Position numbers and translations under genes: made by a program
Assembly (NCBI GenBank): GCA_033439265.1
Contig: JAVTVX010000012.1
Coordinates: 16,316,501 to 16,380,500, forward strand
Origin: Dillenia suffruticosa
Taxonomy: Eukaryota > Streptophyta > Magnoliopsida > Dilleniales > Dilleniaceae
Length of the DNA: 64,000 nt
Reading direction: 5' to 3'
In this document: piece by piece, positions 37,248 through 50,576 of the stretch
How the letters are laid out: each line of letters opens with the position of its first letter
How positions within the stretch are numbered: the first letter of the stretch is position 1
The notes under the pieces: model-generated
What the model was told of the DNA's origin: nothing
The model's database searches: none
Seen by the model: only the letters and a program-made list of their open reading frames with translations

Positions 37248-37850
37248 TGCACTGCAATCAATCAACAAATTGGGTCAAACCCTAGTTTCTTCTATTTGGG
37301 GATTCCAATAAATCAAAACACCCAAAACACAATGCCACCCAACCAATAAAACCATTCAATCAAATGGCTGGAATGCCATGAAAATGAGCATACAAGAAAT
37401 TAAAAGAAGAAGCAATTATCAATGAAAAAGATGCACGCGATTCAAACATATTCAACAATGCCCAATTTCCTCAACATGCATCAGTTCCCGCCACAAGTGA
37501 AATTCTTCTATGCGACAAGTTTTCATTTCTCTAACTGAAATCAGACAGAGAGAGATAGAGAGAGAAATGAGCGTAGAGAGAGAGAGAGAGGGAGGGAAGG
37601 AGGGCGATGCTACGCTGAAATTTGTGAAGAAATGTGAGAGAAGGCCAAGGCGTGGAGACGAAGAAGAGAGGAGTCGGCTTCCGGTTCTTTCTTTTCCTTG
37701 CGAGTTTCGAAGACTGACTCTCTCTCTCTCTCTCTCTCTCTTATTTTTCACAACTGGCGGTCTTTTGGCCCTCGTTTTTGGAACTGGCTTTTATTTGAGA
37801 CTTTTATTTATTTATTTACGCAACGTTCCTAAGTCGGCTAATTAGGGTAA
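37248..37850 (-). promoter_or_regulatory. 5' untranslated/promoter region of the DDT gene
   Basis: Just upstream of the ATG the minus strand reads TTGATTGCAG then TGCA, a good splice acceptor, so a 5'UTR intron is likely. Further up lie a GA-rich run (37573-37591) and a CT run (37717-37741) of the kind common in plant 5' leaders. The transcription start cannot be set. Confidence 0.45.
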
Positions 37851-39079
37851 GTTGCATTCATTTTTCTAATATTATTTAAAAATCATTATTTAAAGTTTCT
37901 TTTTAAATGTTATTTTTTACACAGAAGACAAAGTGGAAATTTTTTATTTTTTTAATAATAATTATCTTTTTCGATGATAATATATCTTAGTTTTATCGAT
38001 AAAAAATTGACAATTATATGTTTCAGAAATTTTTAATTTTTGGATCATTTTCCAAAATTTGAAACATGTTATGTCGGAAACTTTCATATTTCGAGACAAC
38101 TTACTGCTCTTGTTTAAAAAATAAATAAATAAATTAGCTTTAAAATTTCTTGTTGCTTGCTTCTAGATTGGTTTCAAGAACCTTATGAATTAAAATTTTT
38201 AATCACTTAATTAAATTAATTCATTATCTCAAATCTTCATCTATTTTGTATAATTTTCTAACTTCACAACTAAATAACAATTGAACTTTAATATCATCAG
38301 CTTCACGATATTAGAAACTTGCCTCATAACTCATTATTGACATTTAGTATATTTTATCGTATCAATAAATTATAATTCAATTAGTATCGTTTCTCTTTTT
38401 CTTTTAAAATTTTCAAATTTAAACTTCCTTAATACTAAAAAAATAATTAGCATAGTCTATCGTGACTATCCATTTAGTAATAGCGTTGCAATAGTAGATT
38501 ATGATTGCAGTTGTTGTACACTTGAATCCCTTCGTATCAAGATTATTATTTAGTTGGGGTCATAGTAGATTGTCAAATGCTATCACCTTTCTCGCATCAC
38601 CTTATCCGATCTCTTTCACTCTATTGTTATGAGTTAAGATTTAGTCACGGTTCGAGAATCATTGATTCTGATTATAGAATCATTAGTTCTAAAAGGTTTT
38701 ATTTTCGGTCCAAAACATAAAAATAATGATAATAATAAATAAATAAATAAATAATATATTTAAAAATAGAAATAAATGTCTTGAACTCAATTTTAAAAAA
38801 AAAAAATTGAGTTGTCCACGTATCATTGAGTTTATAGGAATTAAAGCCCACATAGTTTACTTGCCTTTTTACCCCTTACCTCAATGGCCTAATTATTGTT
38901 CTCCTCTCCCGTCAGAGTTGGGCGTGGGCAGGTTTCAACCCGAAAACGGGGCCATTTATAACATTCTTTGGTCTCTTTCACAATATCATAATATCCTTTT
39001 TTTTTTATTATATTGACATTTAAATTTAAAATCATCGGATTAAGAGAGAAAATTGTAATCGCTAAACTATTTCCTTAGG
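37851..39079. other. AT-rich intergenic stretch, nothing recognised
   Basis: No reading frame, RNA gene or transposon domain is supported here. Short A/T-rich tetranucleotide runs such as AATAAATAAATAAATAA occur near 38736. Confidence 0.6.
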
Positions 39080-39310
39080 GACATATCATAATATTTCTTT
39101 ACAATTTATAATATCATCATTTTTTTCTCCACTTACAATTTAGAGCATCTCACTATTTTTTTCCACCAACAACTTACAATTATAATATCATCATTTTTTC
39201 CTCCACCTACAATTTACAACATCGCACCATTTTTTTTCACCTACAAGATACAACCTTATCATTTTTTTTTCACCTACAAGATACAACCTTACCATTTTTT
39301 TTCCTCCATA
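39080..39310 (+). repeat. Degenerate tandem array, about 36-40-bp unit, about six copies
   Basis: The unit is roughly ACCATTTTTTTTCACCTACA followed by a short ATACAACC-like segment. The last copies (CACCTACAAGATACAACCTT twice) are nearly identical and the earlier ones diverged. It stands about 200 bp before the hAT transposase relic and could belong to that element's subterminal region. Confidence 0.7.
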
Positions 39311-39492
39311 GCATCACCATTTTCTTCTCAACATCTCGCAAGGTTTGAAGGTTGAAAGCTCAAATTAATTAAAATTTGGAAATAAACAACCTTTGGTTTC
39401 GTCAAATCGGTAACATTTATTTTTTTGTATTTTTTATTTTTTTTTGCAAATTTAATTTATTGTCTTTAATTTTTTTACTTTAGTTTAAAAAA

Positions 39493-41340
39493 ATGGCCGA
39501 ACATACTTATTACAATCTTCACACAAATCTTCTCTCCTCCCATTCACATTTTTTAAGAGGATATTACCGAACAAATTAATATCAATGCAGGAGTAGAAGA
39601 AATGGAAACTAGTCAAACGCAATCTAATATCACACATATTAAAAAAGATAATCTAATGTATATAATTTTTTTGGTTAAAGATTTTGAGGAGCAAAGGGTC
39701 ACCTGTAAAATTTATCAATAAAAATATAAATTTTTAAAAGATTGAGAAGTAGACACTTTTAAAAGACATATTATAAAAGATCACTCAAATAGGTTACTAC
39801 AAACTAAGCAAACACAAATAGCCACCGAATGGATGTCACAAGTATATTTAGGTATAATGCAGAGGCTAAAAAATAGATCAAATTGAATGGGTAGCCCGCA
39901 AGGAATTACAACTTAGTATTGTTAAATGTGAAGTTTTCGAGAGATATGTTCAAAAATATTTACAATCAGGTTATTAAAAAAGTTATAGGAAATTGGGTAA
40001 AAGGAGATCACTAGATCTTTTTCAAGAGTTAAAAGATAGTTTGATTTCATAATTTAGAACCATTTCGACAAGATTTTCAATAATTTTGGATACTTGGAAA
40101 GTTAAAAAAAAATGAATATTTTATAGTTGTAATGTATCGTTGGCTAAATAAATCATGGGTTTTATAAAAAAGAATTCTATCTTTTCAAAGATGTGACCAC
40201 CCACATTTGGGACAAAATCTTGTTAGGGTAATAACTAATGTTTATTATGAATTTGAAATAACCGATATAATTTTTTATTTATCTTTAGATAATATTTCAG
40301 TCAATATTTGTGCGGTTAATTTCTTAAAAAATATTTTAAAAATAGTACTAAATGGAACATTTTTCCATATTTATATGTAAAAGATGGATTACATGCCGCA
40401 AAATAATTTTATAATATATTCGTGATCTATTTTATCAAATTAGAAATTCATCGGTTAAAATATAAGAATTTAGACATTTATATCAATTAAATAATATAAA
40501 ATCTAAAAAATTTAAATCAGAAATTGACACCAAGTGAAACTCCACATACAAAATGTTACAAGTTGTTTTTCCATTTAAAAATATTTTAATCGAATTTGTT
40601 AATTTTAATTACGATTATGGTTTTATTGATCAAACCGTTTTGATTTTGCAAAAAACACAACTTGATTTATTGAAAATTTTTTATACTCGTATAAATTTAT
40701 TTTTCGGTATATATTACTCAATAACTCATTTAATTTTGTCTAGTTTATGTAAAAATTGTTATATATTTAATCAATTTAGAAATATAGAAAGATTTAGTGA
40801 AATAGTTGAACTAATGAAAATTAAAATTTTAAAATATTATGAAAAAATTCCTATTTTGTATTTAGTTGTTAGTGTTTTAAATCATAAGTAAAAATTGAAA
40901 GGGTAGAAACACTGATTAATATTGAGAGTTTTCCTACGAAAATGTATATTAGCACTAGACATTTAAAACAAACTACATCTCTTATTTTAAAAAATTTGTT
41001 TGTATTATATCAAAATGAACAAAATAGTATAGCTGTTAGTGATGTAGGTAGCAATTCTAATAGTTTATCAACACATTCATCTAATTTTGGGTTTAATCAT
41101 TTATCTGTGTTACGAAAGAAACAAAAAATATCATCATCATTCTCATTAAATGAATTACTTTTATATCAATTTTCACATATATTAGAATACTTTGATGACG
41201 ACGATCACTTTGACATTTTAGGTTGTGGAGAAATAATACTAGTTATTTCCCAATTTTGACTCCAAGGGCCAAAGATATACTAACTCCTCCGACAACTACA
41301 TTGCCATCAGAAAGTGCTTCTAGTGCAGGTAGATGAGTTT
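39493..41340 (+). pseudogene. hAT-superfamily transposase remnant
   Basis: In scattered plus-strand frames, in the right order: an ATG-MAEHTYYN start, a BED-finger-like FKRHIIKDHSNRL, ILSFQRCDHPHLGQNL followed by TNVYYEFEITDIIF and LSLDN, LNGTFFHI, INLFFGIYYSITHLIL, KYYEKIPILYLVVSVLNHK, FDILG, and finally the hAT dimerisation motif FPILTPRAKDILTPPTTTLP with SESASSAGR. Numerous stops and frameshifts make it inactive. The usual 5-8-bp inverted ends and 8-bp target duplication were not located. Confidence 0.8.
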
Positions 41341-41904
41341 TAACATCAAAACAGTCAAAGTGATCGTTAACGATGAATTGGTGAGGAAAAAAATTAAAAA
41401 AATATATGTACAGCCTTTAATGATAGATTAACGATGGATTAGCGACTGAAAATTAGTGACAGATTACCGATGGATTTTTTAATTTTTAATTTTTAAATTT
41501 TTAAATTTTTAAATTTTTAAAATTTTTAAATTTTTTAAATTTTTTTTAAATTTTATTTAATAATTGTTATTATTTATTTTATTTTGCAAAGAATAAAATT
41601 ATTTTATTTTTGCACATTTTTTATTTTTTATTTTAAGTAATAATAAAATTATTTTATTATTTTATAATATATTATTTTTAATTTTATTTTAAAATTTTAA
41701 ACTTATTTAATAATTCTTATTATTTTTATTTTATTTTGCAAAGAATAATATTATTTTATTTTTTAAATTTTTTTATTATTTTATTTTAAGAAATATTAAA
41801 ATTATTTTATTATTTTATAATAAATTATAATTTTATATTATTTTAATATATTAAGAAATAAGAAATAAAGATAATAAGTAAAAAATATATATATATATAT
41901 AAGT

Positions 41905-41995
41905 AGATAACTTGTTTGGCTTAGTGGCAAGAGTGTTCTCCTTTCTTTCTCAGCACGTAAATCTCAGCACCGACGTGTTCAAATCTCACCACCGG
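41905..41995 (+). other. tRNA-like pol III promoter unit (possible SINE head)
   Basis: TGGCTTAGTGGCAAGAGTG (41919-41937) fits an A box and GTTCAAATCTCACC (41977-41990) fits a B box. The spacing of about 60 bp is longer than in a tRNA gene but acceptable for a tRNA-derived SINE or an ancient tRNA with a long variable arm. No acceptor stem can be folded. Confidence 0.4.
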
Positions 41996-42212
41996 CGTCT
42001 GGGTGGGTGGTGGGCTATGCATTTTTATGCTTTTTTCATAACTCAAATCAGCGACGGATTGATCCGTCACTGTTTTTTTTTTTTTTTTTTTTTTTTAAAT
42101 CTCACCACCGACGTCTGGGTGGGTGGTGGGCTATGCATTTTTATGCTTTTTTCATAACTCAAATCAGCGACGGATTGATCCGTCGCTGTTTTTTTTTTTT
42201 TCGGTTTTAGCA
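41981..42212 (+). repeat. 116-bp tandem duplication within the CACTA end
   Basis: AAATCTCACCACCGGCGTCT at 41981 recurs with one change at 42097. Each copy continues through GGGTGGTGGGCTATGCATTT to a GCGACGGATTGATCCGTC palindrome and a T run (25 and 12 bases). Confidence 0.92.
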
Positions 42213-42380
42213 AAAGATTTTTTTTCGTCTCTAATATCAACAACGGATTTAATCCGTCATTGATCTGACACTGATATTTACAACGGAAAAAAATTCGTCG
42301 CTAAAAATTAGCAGATCACTTTTTATGATGAATTTAGCAACGAAAAAAATCCGTCGCTGAAAGTCGGTTTTCTAATAGTG

Positions 42381-43429
42381 GTGGATGAATTTGTGAACAT
42401 AATACTATGTAATCTGCGTTGGGGTTAGATCTAAATTATCTATTAATTTTTTTATTTTATATTCTCAAAATACTATCGATTAATTTCTTCTTGTTAGGGT
42501 GACATTTGATTTATTTATTTAAATAGATAAATGGTTTTACATGTTATTTGTACATGTATAAGATTCAATGCTTGATGTGTGTAACTTGTGTATGCAACCA
42601 AGTTAATGATGTGTATAAAAGGTACAATTTATGAGTATATCAATCAAAAGTAAATAATTCAAAACTGATTGATGAACTGTACGTTTCATCATATATAAGC
42701 TATAACTTATGATTTTTTCAAAAAATCGGAAATGATTTACCTTAGTCATAAGATGTGGTCCAAGTTTGGAAGGAGTTTACACTCAATACTAGAAATTGCA
42801 AATAGTTAGCACTAAACATGACCAATAAATTAATATCTTAAAATATACTTTGAATAGAAATTAATATTCTATAACTATATATAATTTATGTACTCTTAAT
42901 TTAGAGTGTATGTAGATGAAATTACGAAATCAAAGTTATATACTTTGATATATTAAGAGTGAGATCTTTTATAAATCAAAAGTTTTGTACATTAGATATA
43001 CAATATTAGTTTTGTTATTTTATATGCTCAACAGACTATATATTAACTTTTCTAAATTAAAATAATATTTGTATTTAGTTATTTAGTAAATAAATTGTTT
43101 TATATATTATTTATATATGTATAAAGTCCAAATGTTCAATGTGTATGACTTGTGTATGAATTGGGTTGATGGTGAATATAGAATATATAAGCTATGCATA
43201 CATATCAATTAAAGTAAATACTTCATATTTAATTGATGAAATTAGACATTTCATCATGTTTAAGTTATATGTCAAAAATCTTCTAATTGTCGAAGATGAT
43301 TTACCTTGATCTTTAAATAGAGTCAAGATTCAATAGTAACTAGTGCATGTGACTAACATCTTATAGAATAATTTTCTAAAATATACTATAAGTGAAAATT
43401 AATACTCTGTAACTATATTTAATTTATGT
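42381..43429. other. AT-rich intergenic stretch
   Basis: No gene recognised. Two diverged blocks containing TTTATGTACTCTTAATTT (about 42890 and 43425) show that this stretch is internally duplicated with a period near 540 bp. Confidence 0.55.
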
Positions 43430-46400
43430 ACTCTTAATTTTGAATATTTGTGATTGAACCTGTGACATTAGGAGTGTGTGCTTTGACATATTATGAGTGA
43501 GATTATTTTATGCATCAAGACTTTTGTATATTGGAGATATGGTGTTGTGGGACATATATACATAATAAAAGATCTCTATTGATTGTATCAGAAATTACAC
43601 TTTTGAATCGTTCTAATTGATTATCCTAAAAAACGATGTGATTTTATATCATATTAGATATTTTTAAAATTTGTCAAGTTCTGATGGAAGACAAATTGAA
43701 TATTCTAGATGTCTTTTATTTTGAACAAGAGATTCAATATATTAAATAATTGAAGAGTTGATAGTATATTTATTTACATATTTTGTCTGACCTTATATAC
43801 GGGTGTTACATATAAGAACAATTTATAAAAATACATATAGATTAAGGATAAGATAATAGATATTTATTTCTTGATTTTTTAAATAATACGATATTTATTT
43901 TGGAGTATATCACTAATTATTTAGTGAAATTATTTAATTTTAATATAGTTACTAAATTAACAGATTGTATTATAATTATTTTAAAGTCAAAATAAATATA
44001 TTCAAGGTCTATTCTATACCTTAAAAACTCAATTAGTGTTTATTAATTGCTCGTATGAAATTATCTTTGTATTAAATTTTTTAGAAATGAAAAATGATGT
44101 AGAAAGAGAAGTTTACGGTTGGATTCAAAAAATTATAAAATCAATCAGTAATTTCAAAAACTTGTTATTCTGATTTATAATTTTGAAAAAATGTTTGTCC
44201 TATTTTATAATTTTTAAAATTATTTATCGTGTTTTATAGTTTTAAAAATTATTAGAACTACTTTACAAATTTCAAAAAGTATGATGACTAGTTTTATAAT
44301 TTTGAAAAATACAAACTCTAATGTTTTTTGTTTTGGTTTAAAATTCTTTAATTAGACTTTTTCTATGTAAGTAATTTGTTTCCTAATTCAATTAAAACAC
44401 TTAGATAAAAATGAAAATTCTCTACACATAAAGAATTGACAAATAAATTAGAATTTATTAAAATTTGCTTAGTCCACTCACAGAAATATACGAGAATTTG
44501 AGTTAAAATTTAAAGAAAAAAAATCAAGTTTTGAGTTCTTCATTACTAATTTATGTTCCAAAGAAAGATTTATCATGGATTTAGGGTTGTGAAGAAATTA
44601 TCAAAAGAATAGACTCAATCGAATTACAGAATTAAAATTCTTTTATTTTTAACATGATCTCGTGCTTTTAATTTCTATTTAATATGATGTTTATATATCA
44701 TTTTTCATTTAGATTGTTATTTATTCCACCAATATATCTGAATAAGTGAATGAAATAGACATAATGTGAATTCAAAATACAACACAGATATGTAGACACA
44801 AAAGAAAATCAATACTGACTATGTTGAAAATTGTTTTCGTAATCATCTAAAAACTTAATGATTTTGCATTGTATCTAATATTTTTAGAATTTGTCAACTT
44901 TCATCGGTCAATGGAAAGCAAATTGAACATTCTAAATATCCTTTATTTTAGATAGGAGACATACGATATTAAATAATTAAGAAAATAATAGTATATTTAT
45001 TTATATATATTGTATTTGACCTCAAAGAAATATATATATGTCAACGACAAAGTATAAATATTTATTTATTAATTTTTGTAAATAATATAATAGTTATATT
45101 AGAGTATAGTTCTAATTATTTACTAAAATTAATTAGAATTATTTTAATATAACTATTCGATTAGTGGATTGCATTATAATTATTTTGAAATTAAAATAGT
45201 TTTACTTTTTTGTGTGAAGTTAATCTAAAATGAAGAATAATATATAGAGAGAACAGTTAGGGGTTAGTTTGTAATTTCAAAAAAATCTATAACCAATTAG
45301 AATTTCAAAAAAAATGTTTATCTTAAATTTTATTCTTGAAATTATTTATCATGTTTTCTAAATTTGAAAATGTTTTCTCCTATTTCATAAATTCAAGGTT
45401 TTTAGTAGAAATTTTCAAACGTATTTTGTAATTTTGAAATTAATAAGTTTTAAGTAACTAATTAATTTTGAATTATTCTTTATTTTTATTTTAATCTCTC
45501 CATATAGGATAATTATTCTTTTATTCAAATTTTAATTTATTGAAATTCTATTCTTTCATTAGTATCTGATCACCCAAAAAATAGATACGTAAAACATGTA
45601 TACAATATACAAGAGTTTGAGTTCATGACTTAGAGGAAAACATCTATGTTTGAGATTTTCATTGTAGGTTTGTGTATTGGAGAAAAATTCATCAAAGAGT
45701 TGGGTTGTATATATCCCATTGGAAAAGCAAACCCAACCAAATCATAGAATTAAAACTAAATTATTTTTTATTTTTAATGTACTCTCTTGCTTTTAATTTT
45801 TATTTAATATTATATTTTATCATGTTATTTTGTATTCAAATAGTTGTTTATTCCGTAATTTGTTTTGATTTTATGAATGAAATCTACGTAAGCCGAATCC
45901 AAGATACAACACTTTTGATGTATTTACAAGTGATATCTTTTGTGAGTTAAGAATTTCATATATTAGGTATATGGTATTGTCTAGATGACATATGCATACA
46001 TAATAGAAAATTTATAACGACTGTATTAAAAATCATTCTTTTGAATCATTCTAATCAATTATCCAAGAAATAAGTGATTGTATATTTTGGATGACAAATT
46101 CAAGATATTAAATAATTGATGAGATTGTATATTTATTTATGTTTTGTCTAACCTCAGTACCGGATGCTACATAAAGAGACAATATATAGAAATATATATA
46201 AGGAATAAATAAAATAATAAATATCTATGTATTGATTCTATAAATAATATAGTATTTATTTTGGAGTGTAATTCTAATTATTTAATGAAATTAATTAAAA
46301 GTAAAATAATTTTAATATAACTACTCAATGGTGGATTACACTATAATTATTTGAAATCAAAATAAATATGTCGTAGATGCTTTCTCTATCCTAAAATTTA

Positions 46401-46950
46401 ATTTATATTTATTACTTACTCATATGAGATTATTTTGATATTGGTATAATTGGAAAGGAAAAATAATATAAAGAGAGAAGTTTGAGGATAGTTAGCAATT
46501 TCAAAAAAAAAAAATTAATATAACCAATTAAAAATTTCAAAAAATTATATATTCTAAATTTCAATTTCTAAATTATTTTCTCAAGATTTTGAAATTTAAA
46601 ATTAATTTTATCCCATTTCATAATTTCAAAGTAGTTCGAGTTGTTTCATAATTTTGAAACTTTATAATATGGTTTTATAATTTTGACAATTACTAAATCG
46701 TGAGTGACTAATTATTTTGGATAACTCTATATTTAATTTTTAATCTCTCTAAGTTAATTATTCTTTTGATTCAAATTTAAACACCAGTTAGTTAAAAATA
46801 GTGAATTTCAAGTACACTATAATTCTCTTCTTATGTTAGCATATGCCCACTTACAGAAAAGATTCATACAATTTAATTGAAATTTTGTGTCCGAGGGAAA
46901 ATAAGATTTGATCCCTAAAAAAAATAATTAATTAAGGGTCAAAGATTGGG
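43430..46950 (+). repeat. Three diverged AT-rich tandem units, about 1.1-1.25 kb each
   Basis: Units start near 43500, 44770 and 45930. Each holds, in order, an ATTCTAATTATTTA-type block, a GATTGTATTATAATTATTTT or GATTGCATTATAATTATTTT block (43964, 45166; variant near 46334), a series of TTTATAATTTTGAAA-like motifs and a TTATTCC...GAATGAAAT block (44713, 45848). None has an open frame of significance. They may be a satellite-like array or serial copies of one element. Confidence 0.6.
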
Positions 46951-49900
46951 CACTTGGTTATTTATTTTTTATTCAAAAGGCACAATTTCAAAAATTAAAT
47001 AAATTGATATCTTTTAATTTAAATGTCATTTTCTAATAATCAAGTGATATCTATTGAATAAACAGTTGATTTTTTAAATCAAAATGACATATTCGTTATA
47101 CCCTTTAAATGAAGGGATACCTCATAATTGCAAACCTTCATTTTTTATAAACACTTCCTCTCACCATTGAGAAAAACACTCTTTAATTTTTTCATTATTG
47201 GCCATAAAATAACCTTTTCGTTTTTCTAAAAATCTCTATTTTATTTTTGGAAGAAATTTGAAATTTTACTGTCTCAAATTTTTGTATCAATTTGTATATC
47301 GAAGGGATTTGCTGTCAACCCAGCCAGCAACATAGTGGGGCAAAATTTCTTTAAGGATAGTGATTATTTCACATGCAAATCCCTTCAAATTCTGCATTTC
47401 TAAGTCCTTAAATTTCTCAACAGTTGCACCCTCTCATTATCTAAAATTTAATTATTATTTATAACCGATATTTATTTTGTATTTACTTAATTATAATTTT
47501 GTCCCTATTTGTCTTTTTTTTTTTAAATTCATAAATTCCATGTACATCTTTTTTTAAATATCTATTAGATAACAAAAACAAAATATAATACTTATTTTAA
47601 ATCAATAAAAAATATTTTATAATATTTAAAATCAAACCAAAAAAGGAAAAAGTAAATAAAATTATAACCCAAAAAATATTAATTTTACATTGACAAACCT
47701 ATTTTTTGAACTTTTCCTCTTCCCTTCCCTCTTTTCGGGAACTTTCCCTCTTATCTCCCTCTCCCTCTCCCTCTCGGCCTCTCTCCCTAGGTCTCCATCA
47801 ATTTTGTTTTTCCTCTCCATTCTCCAATTTTCTTGAAGAAAATCTACTCTTTACTCCATGAAAAAAATACATGTTGATTTAAATCAAAATCTAAATTATT
47901 TTTTTAATTTAACAATTAGTTTTAAATCCTAATATAATCTTTTTAAATTGACTTTGTTATTTTTTTTTTCTATTATACCTTTTGTTCTTGGATGAGTTTC
48001 TAGAATAATTTGTTTTTGTGTTTAATTACTTGTTTATATAGTAGTTGTATGAATGTGGTGAATATGGATAGAATGATTTTTTTTTTTTTTTTATGTGCAA
48101 GTGCAATGTTGTTGGTATTATTCATATTTGGGGCATAATTTTTTTTTTAAAAAAAAAATTCAGATGATTTAATACTTTAATATTTTTTTAAATGGGTATT
48201 TTTTTTTGTCAATTAAAACTTTTGATTTTTGAAAGATTATAATTAAATTATTTTTTTATTGATATTTTAGATTTTCTAATATAGTTTTATAATTCTTATT
48301 TATTGATTGAACAAATATTTTATAAATTTATTTCATATCCTTGCCTTTGGGTCTTAGGTACGTCACCGGTGACATGCCTGTGCAATCGCATGGCATACAC
48401 AAGCATACGTGGTGTGAAAGCACATATGGGTTCTCCTAGGCTTGCATTCATGATTTTTCATGAACATCAAGACTTCTCTAAAACTCAAGGATTGGATTAA
48501 GGTTTACAATTTATTTTCCAAAATTATTCTTAAACACACAACATTTCATAACTTCTTAGAAAACATTTTCTTTTGTGGATATTAATAGTAACTCAAATAT
48601 CAAACATGCTATGATTTTTTATAAATTAAGTTGCAAACTCAGTCTTACTATTCAATTCATAATAGACTTTTATGTTTTGCTATATTGCTCTCTTATAAAT
48701 GATTTTCTAGATTTACTACCGGTTAGGAATGAGATTGGCAAAGCTTACTAATTGCTATTATAAGAAAACCTTATTTCCGTCGTTCAACGGATAATATTAC
48801 CAAATCATCCCCAAGTCTTATAAGTAATGAGTGACAACCAGCACTTTATATTATTACTACATAACTATTATTAAATGTGTAAGAACAATTAAGACTAAAC
48901 TTTGATCATGCTTAACATAGCACTCAAATCTATTTGTTTCAACATCTCGATTGATTCATCTAACGTTATAGTTATTATTAGACCCTATTTGATAAAACCT
49001 TATGATTTCCTCTTATTTTAGTTTTTTTTATTAGTAATATCTCTCTCCTCAAGAGAATAGTTTAGTAATATAAAACTTTCTAATCAAATATGATAATTTC
49101 AGATTCAAATTCTTGAACAACCAAAAATAAAAAATAATAATACCTCTCTTAGAAACTCTTTTCTCATCTAGGTTGCAACTTGGCAACTTTAATTATCGAA
49201 GCTAATGAAAGAGTCATAGCATCTCATTCTAATGTGTCTATGAAAACCAATTCTAATATCGGAGAACACACATCTCTTACATGCAACTAAGTTTGGCCAT
49301 AAGATATCTATTTACTCATGCATTTTTAATACTAATATATTGTGATACTCGCAAATCCCAACACACTTAAATGTGAGATAATGCATTATCTTAGACTACA
49401 TGTCCTATCATAATTGAGATGACAATTTGCTAATATAAAAATATCATCGCATTATTGCCCTTCATGTTTCATATTTTGACACTCACATCATATAAATGCC
49501 CACATGTCTCCAAACAAAAGATTCGTTAGCACATTTGCACCGGTAACTGTTTACCGAACATAAAATGAACACATCATTCATATAATCAATTTCTTAATAA
49601 TAAAGTATTCTCTACAATATTTAAAGCTAAACTTCTAAATTGAGTAGAAGAGACAAGTTTCATCAAATTACAACTCTATAGATTCCATTGATAATTACAT
49701 AATATGTTTTTTCTTTTGTTATAATTAATTGGTATATGTAGTTATATTTCGATTAGATCAGTTTGAATGTTGTTGAAGCCAACTTAGAAGAGCTCTCCCT
49801 CCCAACGTTGTCAAATCTAAAACTTGATTAAAAGATTTAATATCCATATTTAATAGATTAAATGTCTGTTTATATATAATATAGTTTTACGTGGCTATAG

Positions 49901-50576
49901 ATTACAAAACTACTAAAAGCACTAAGAATCAACCCTCAAAATCTCTAAAATAGCTACTGATGATTTGAAATCTCATCAAAGCTAAGAATGTAATTTTATT
50001 AAATTAAATGGTTTAGGTGAATGATTAAGGTAAACTAATAATTTAATCTTGCAATTAGGATTAGGACCGGCAATTGGCCGGGGTTGGCTTGAGCTTGGCT
50101 CAAGCTTGGCCCGTTTTGAAGGGTCGAGCTTGACTTGTTTTAGAATCGGGCCGAGTTTTGACCCATTATTTAAGTCTCTTTTAATTATGGGTCGAGTCTA
50201 AACACTAGTAGGGTTGGCCCGTTATAAGTTTAGCCTGTTATGGGCCACTGGGTTGTCAAGGTACAACAAAGGGGAAAAAAAATGGATAAATTACAAAAAT
50301 GCCACATGTGGTTCAAAATTAACAAGGCCGATTCTTCTGACAAGGTTTGGTAGCCCTTTTTTTTTTACACTCTCTTTCTACCTTCAATCGTCTCTCTCTT
50401 CTTTCCTCCTTTGTTCTTCATCTTCTTACTCCTCTATCTCTCCCCTCCTTCTTTGTTATTTTGCTTTTTATCTTCTTTTCTCCCTCTCTTACTCTCGGTT
50501 CTTCTCCTATGTTTTGCCGTTTTTTAGTATGCGGTTTACAATCTCTTTTGGGCAATTTCACAAACAGTTGATGAGC
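46951..50576. other. AT-rich intergenic stretch, nothing firmly recognised
   Basis: Contains CT-rich sequence near 47750-47800, a GC-richer island at 48350-48500 with a 65-codon frame of no known family, and a stretch at 50070-50240 rich in GGCTTGAGCTTGGCTCAAGC-like words, a composition seen in dispersed plant repeats. No gene is supported. Confidence 0.5.

Larger units (their letters stand above)
41350..42380 (-). mobile_element. Right terminus of a CACTA (En/Spm) transposon
   Basis: Read on the minus strand, the end is CACTATTAGAAAACCGACTT, the CACTA terminal signature, at 42380. Subterminal repeats of the core GCGACGGAT/ATCCGTCGC follow, several as perfect palindromes (CAGCGACGGAT-TG-ATCCGTCGCTG at 42165-42188). 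The base triplet after the end is GTG. No matching left end or transposase was found, so it is a fragment or its left end is too diverged. AAATTTTT-type low-complexity sequence fills 41475-41550. Confidence 0.7.

Noticed and set aside
42007-42210. Frame with poly-Phe blocks
   Set aside because: It arises from T runs in the duplicated CACTA end.
48303-48500. 65-codon frame in a GC-richer island
   Set aside because: Isolated and short, with no homologue I recognise and no splice-compatible neighbours.
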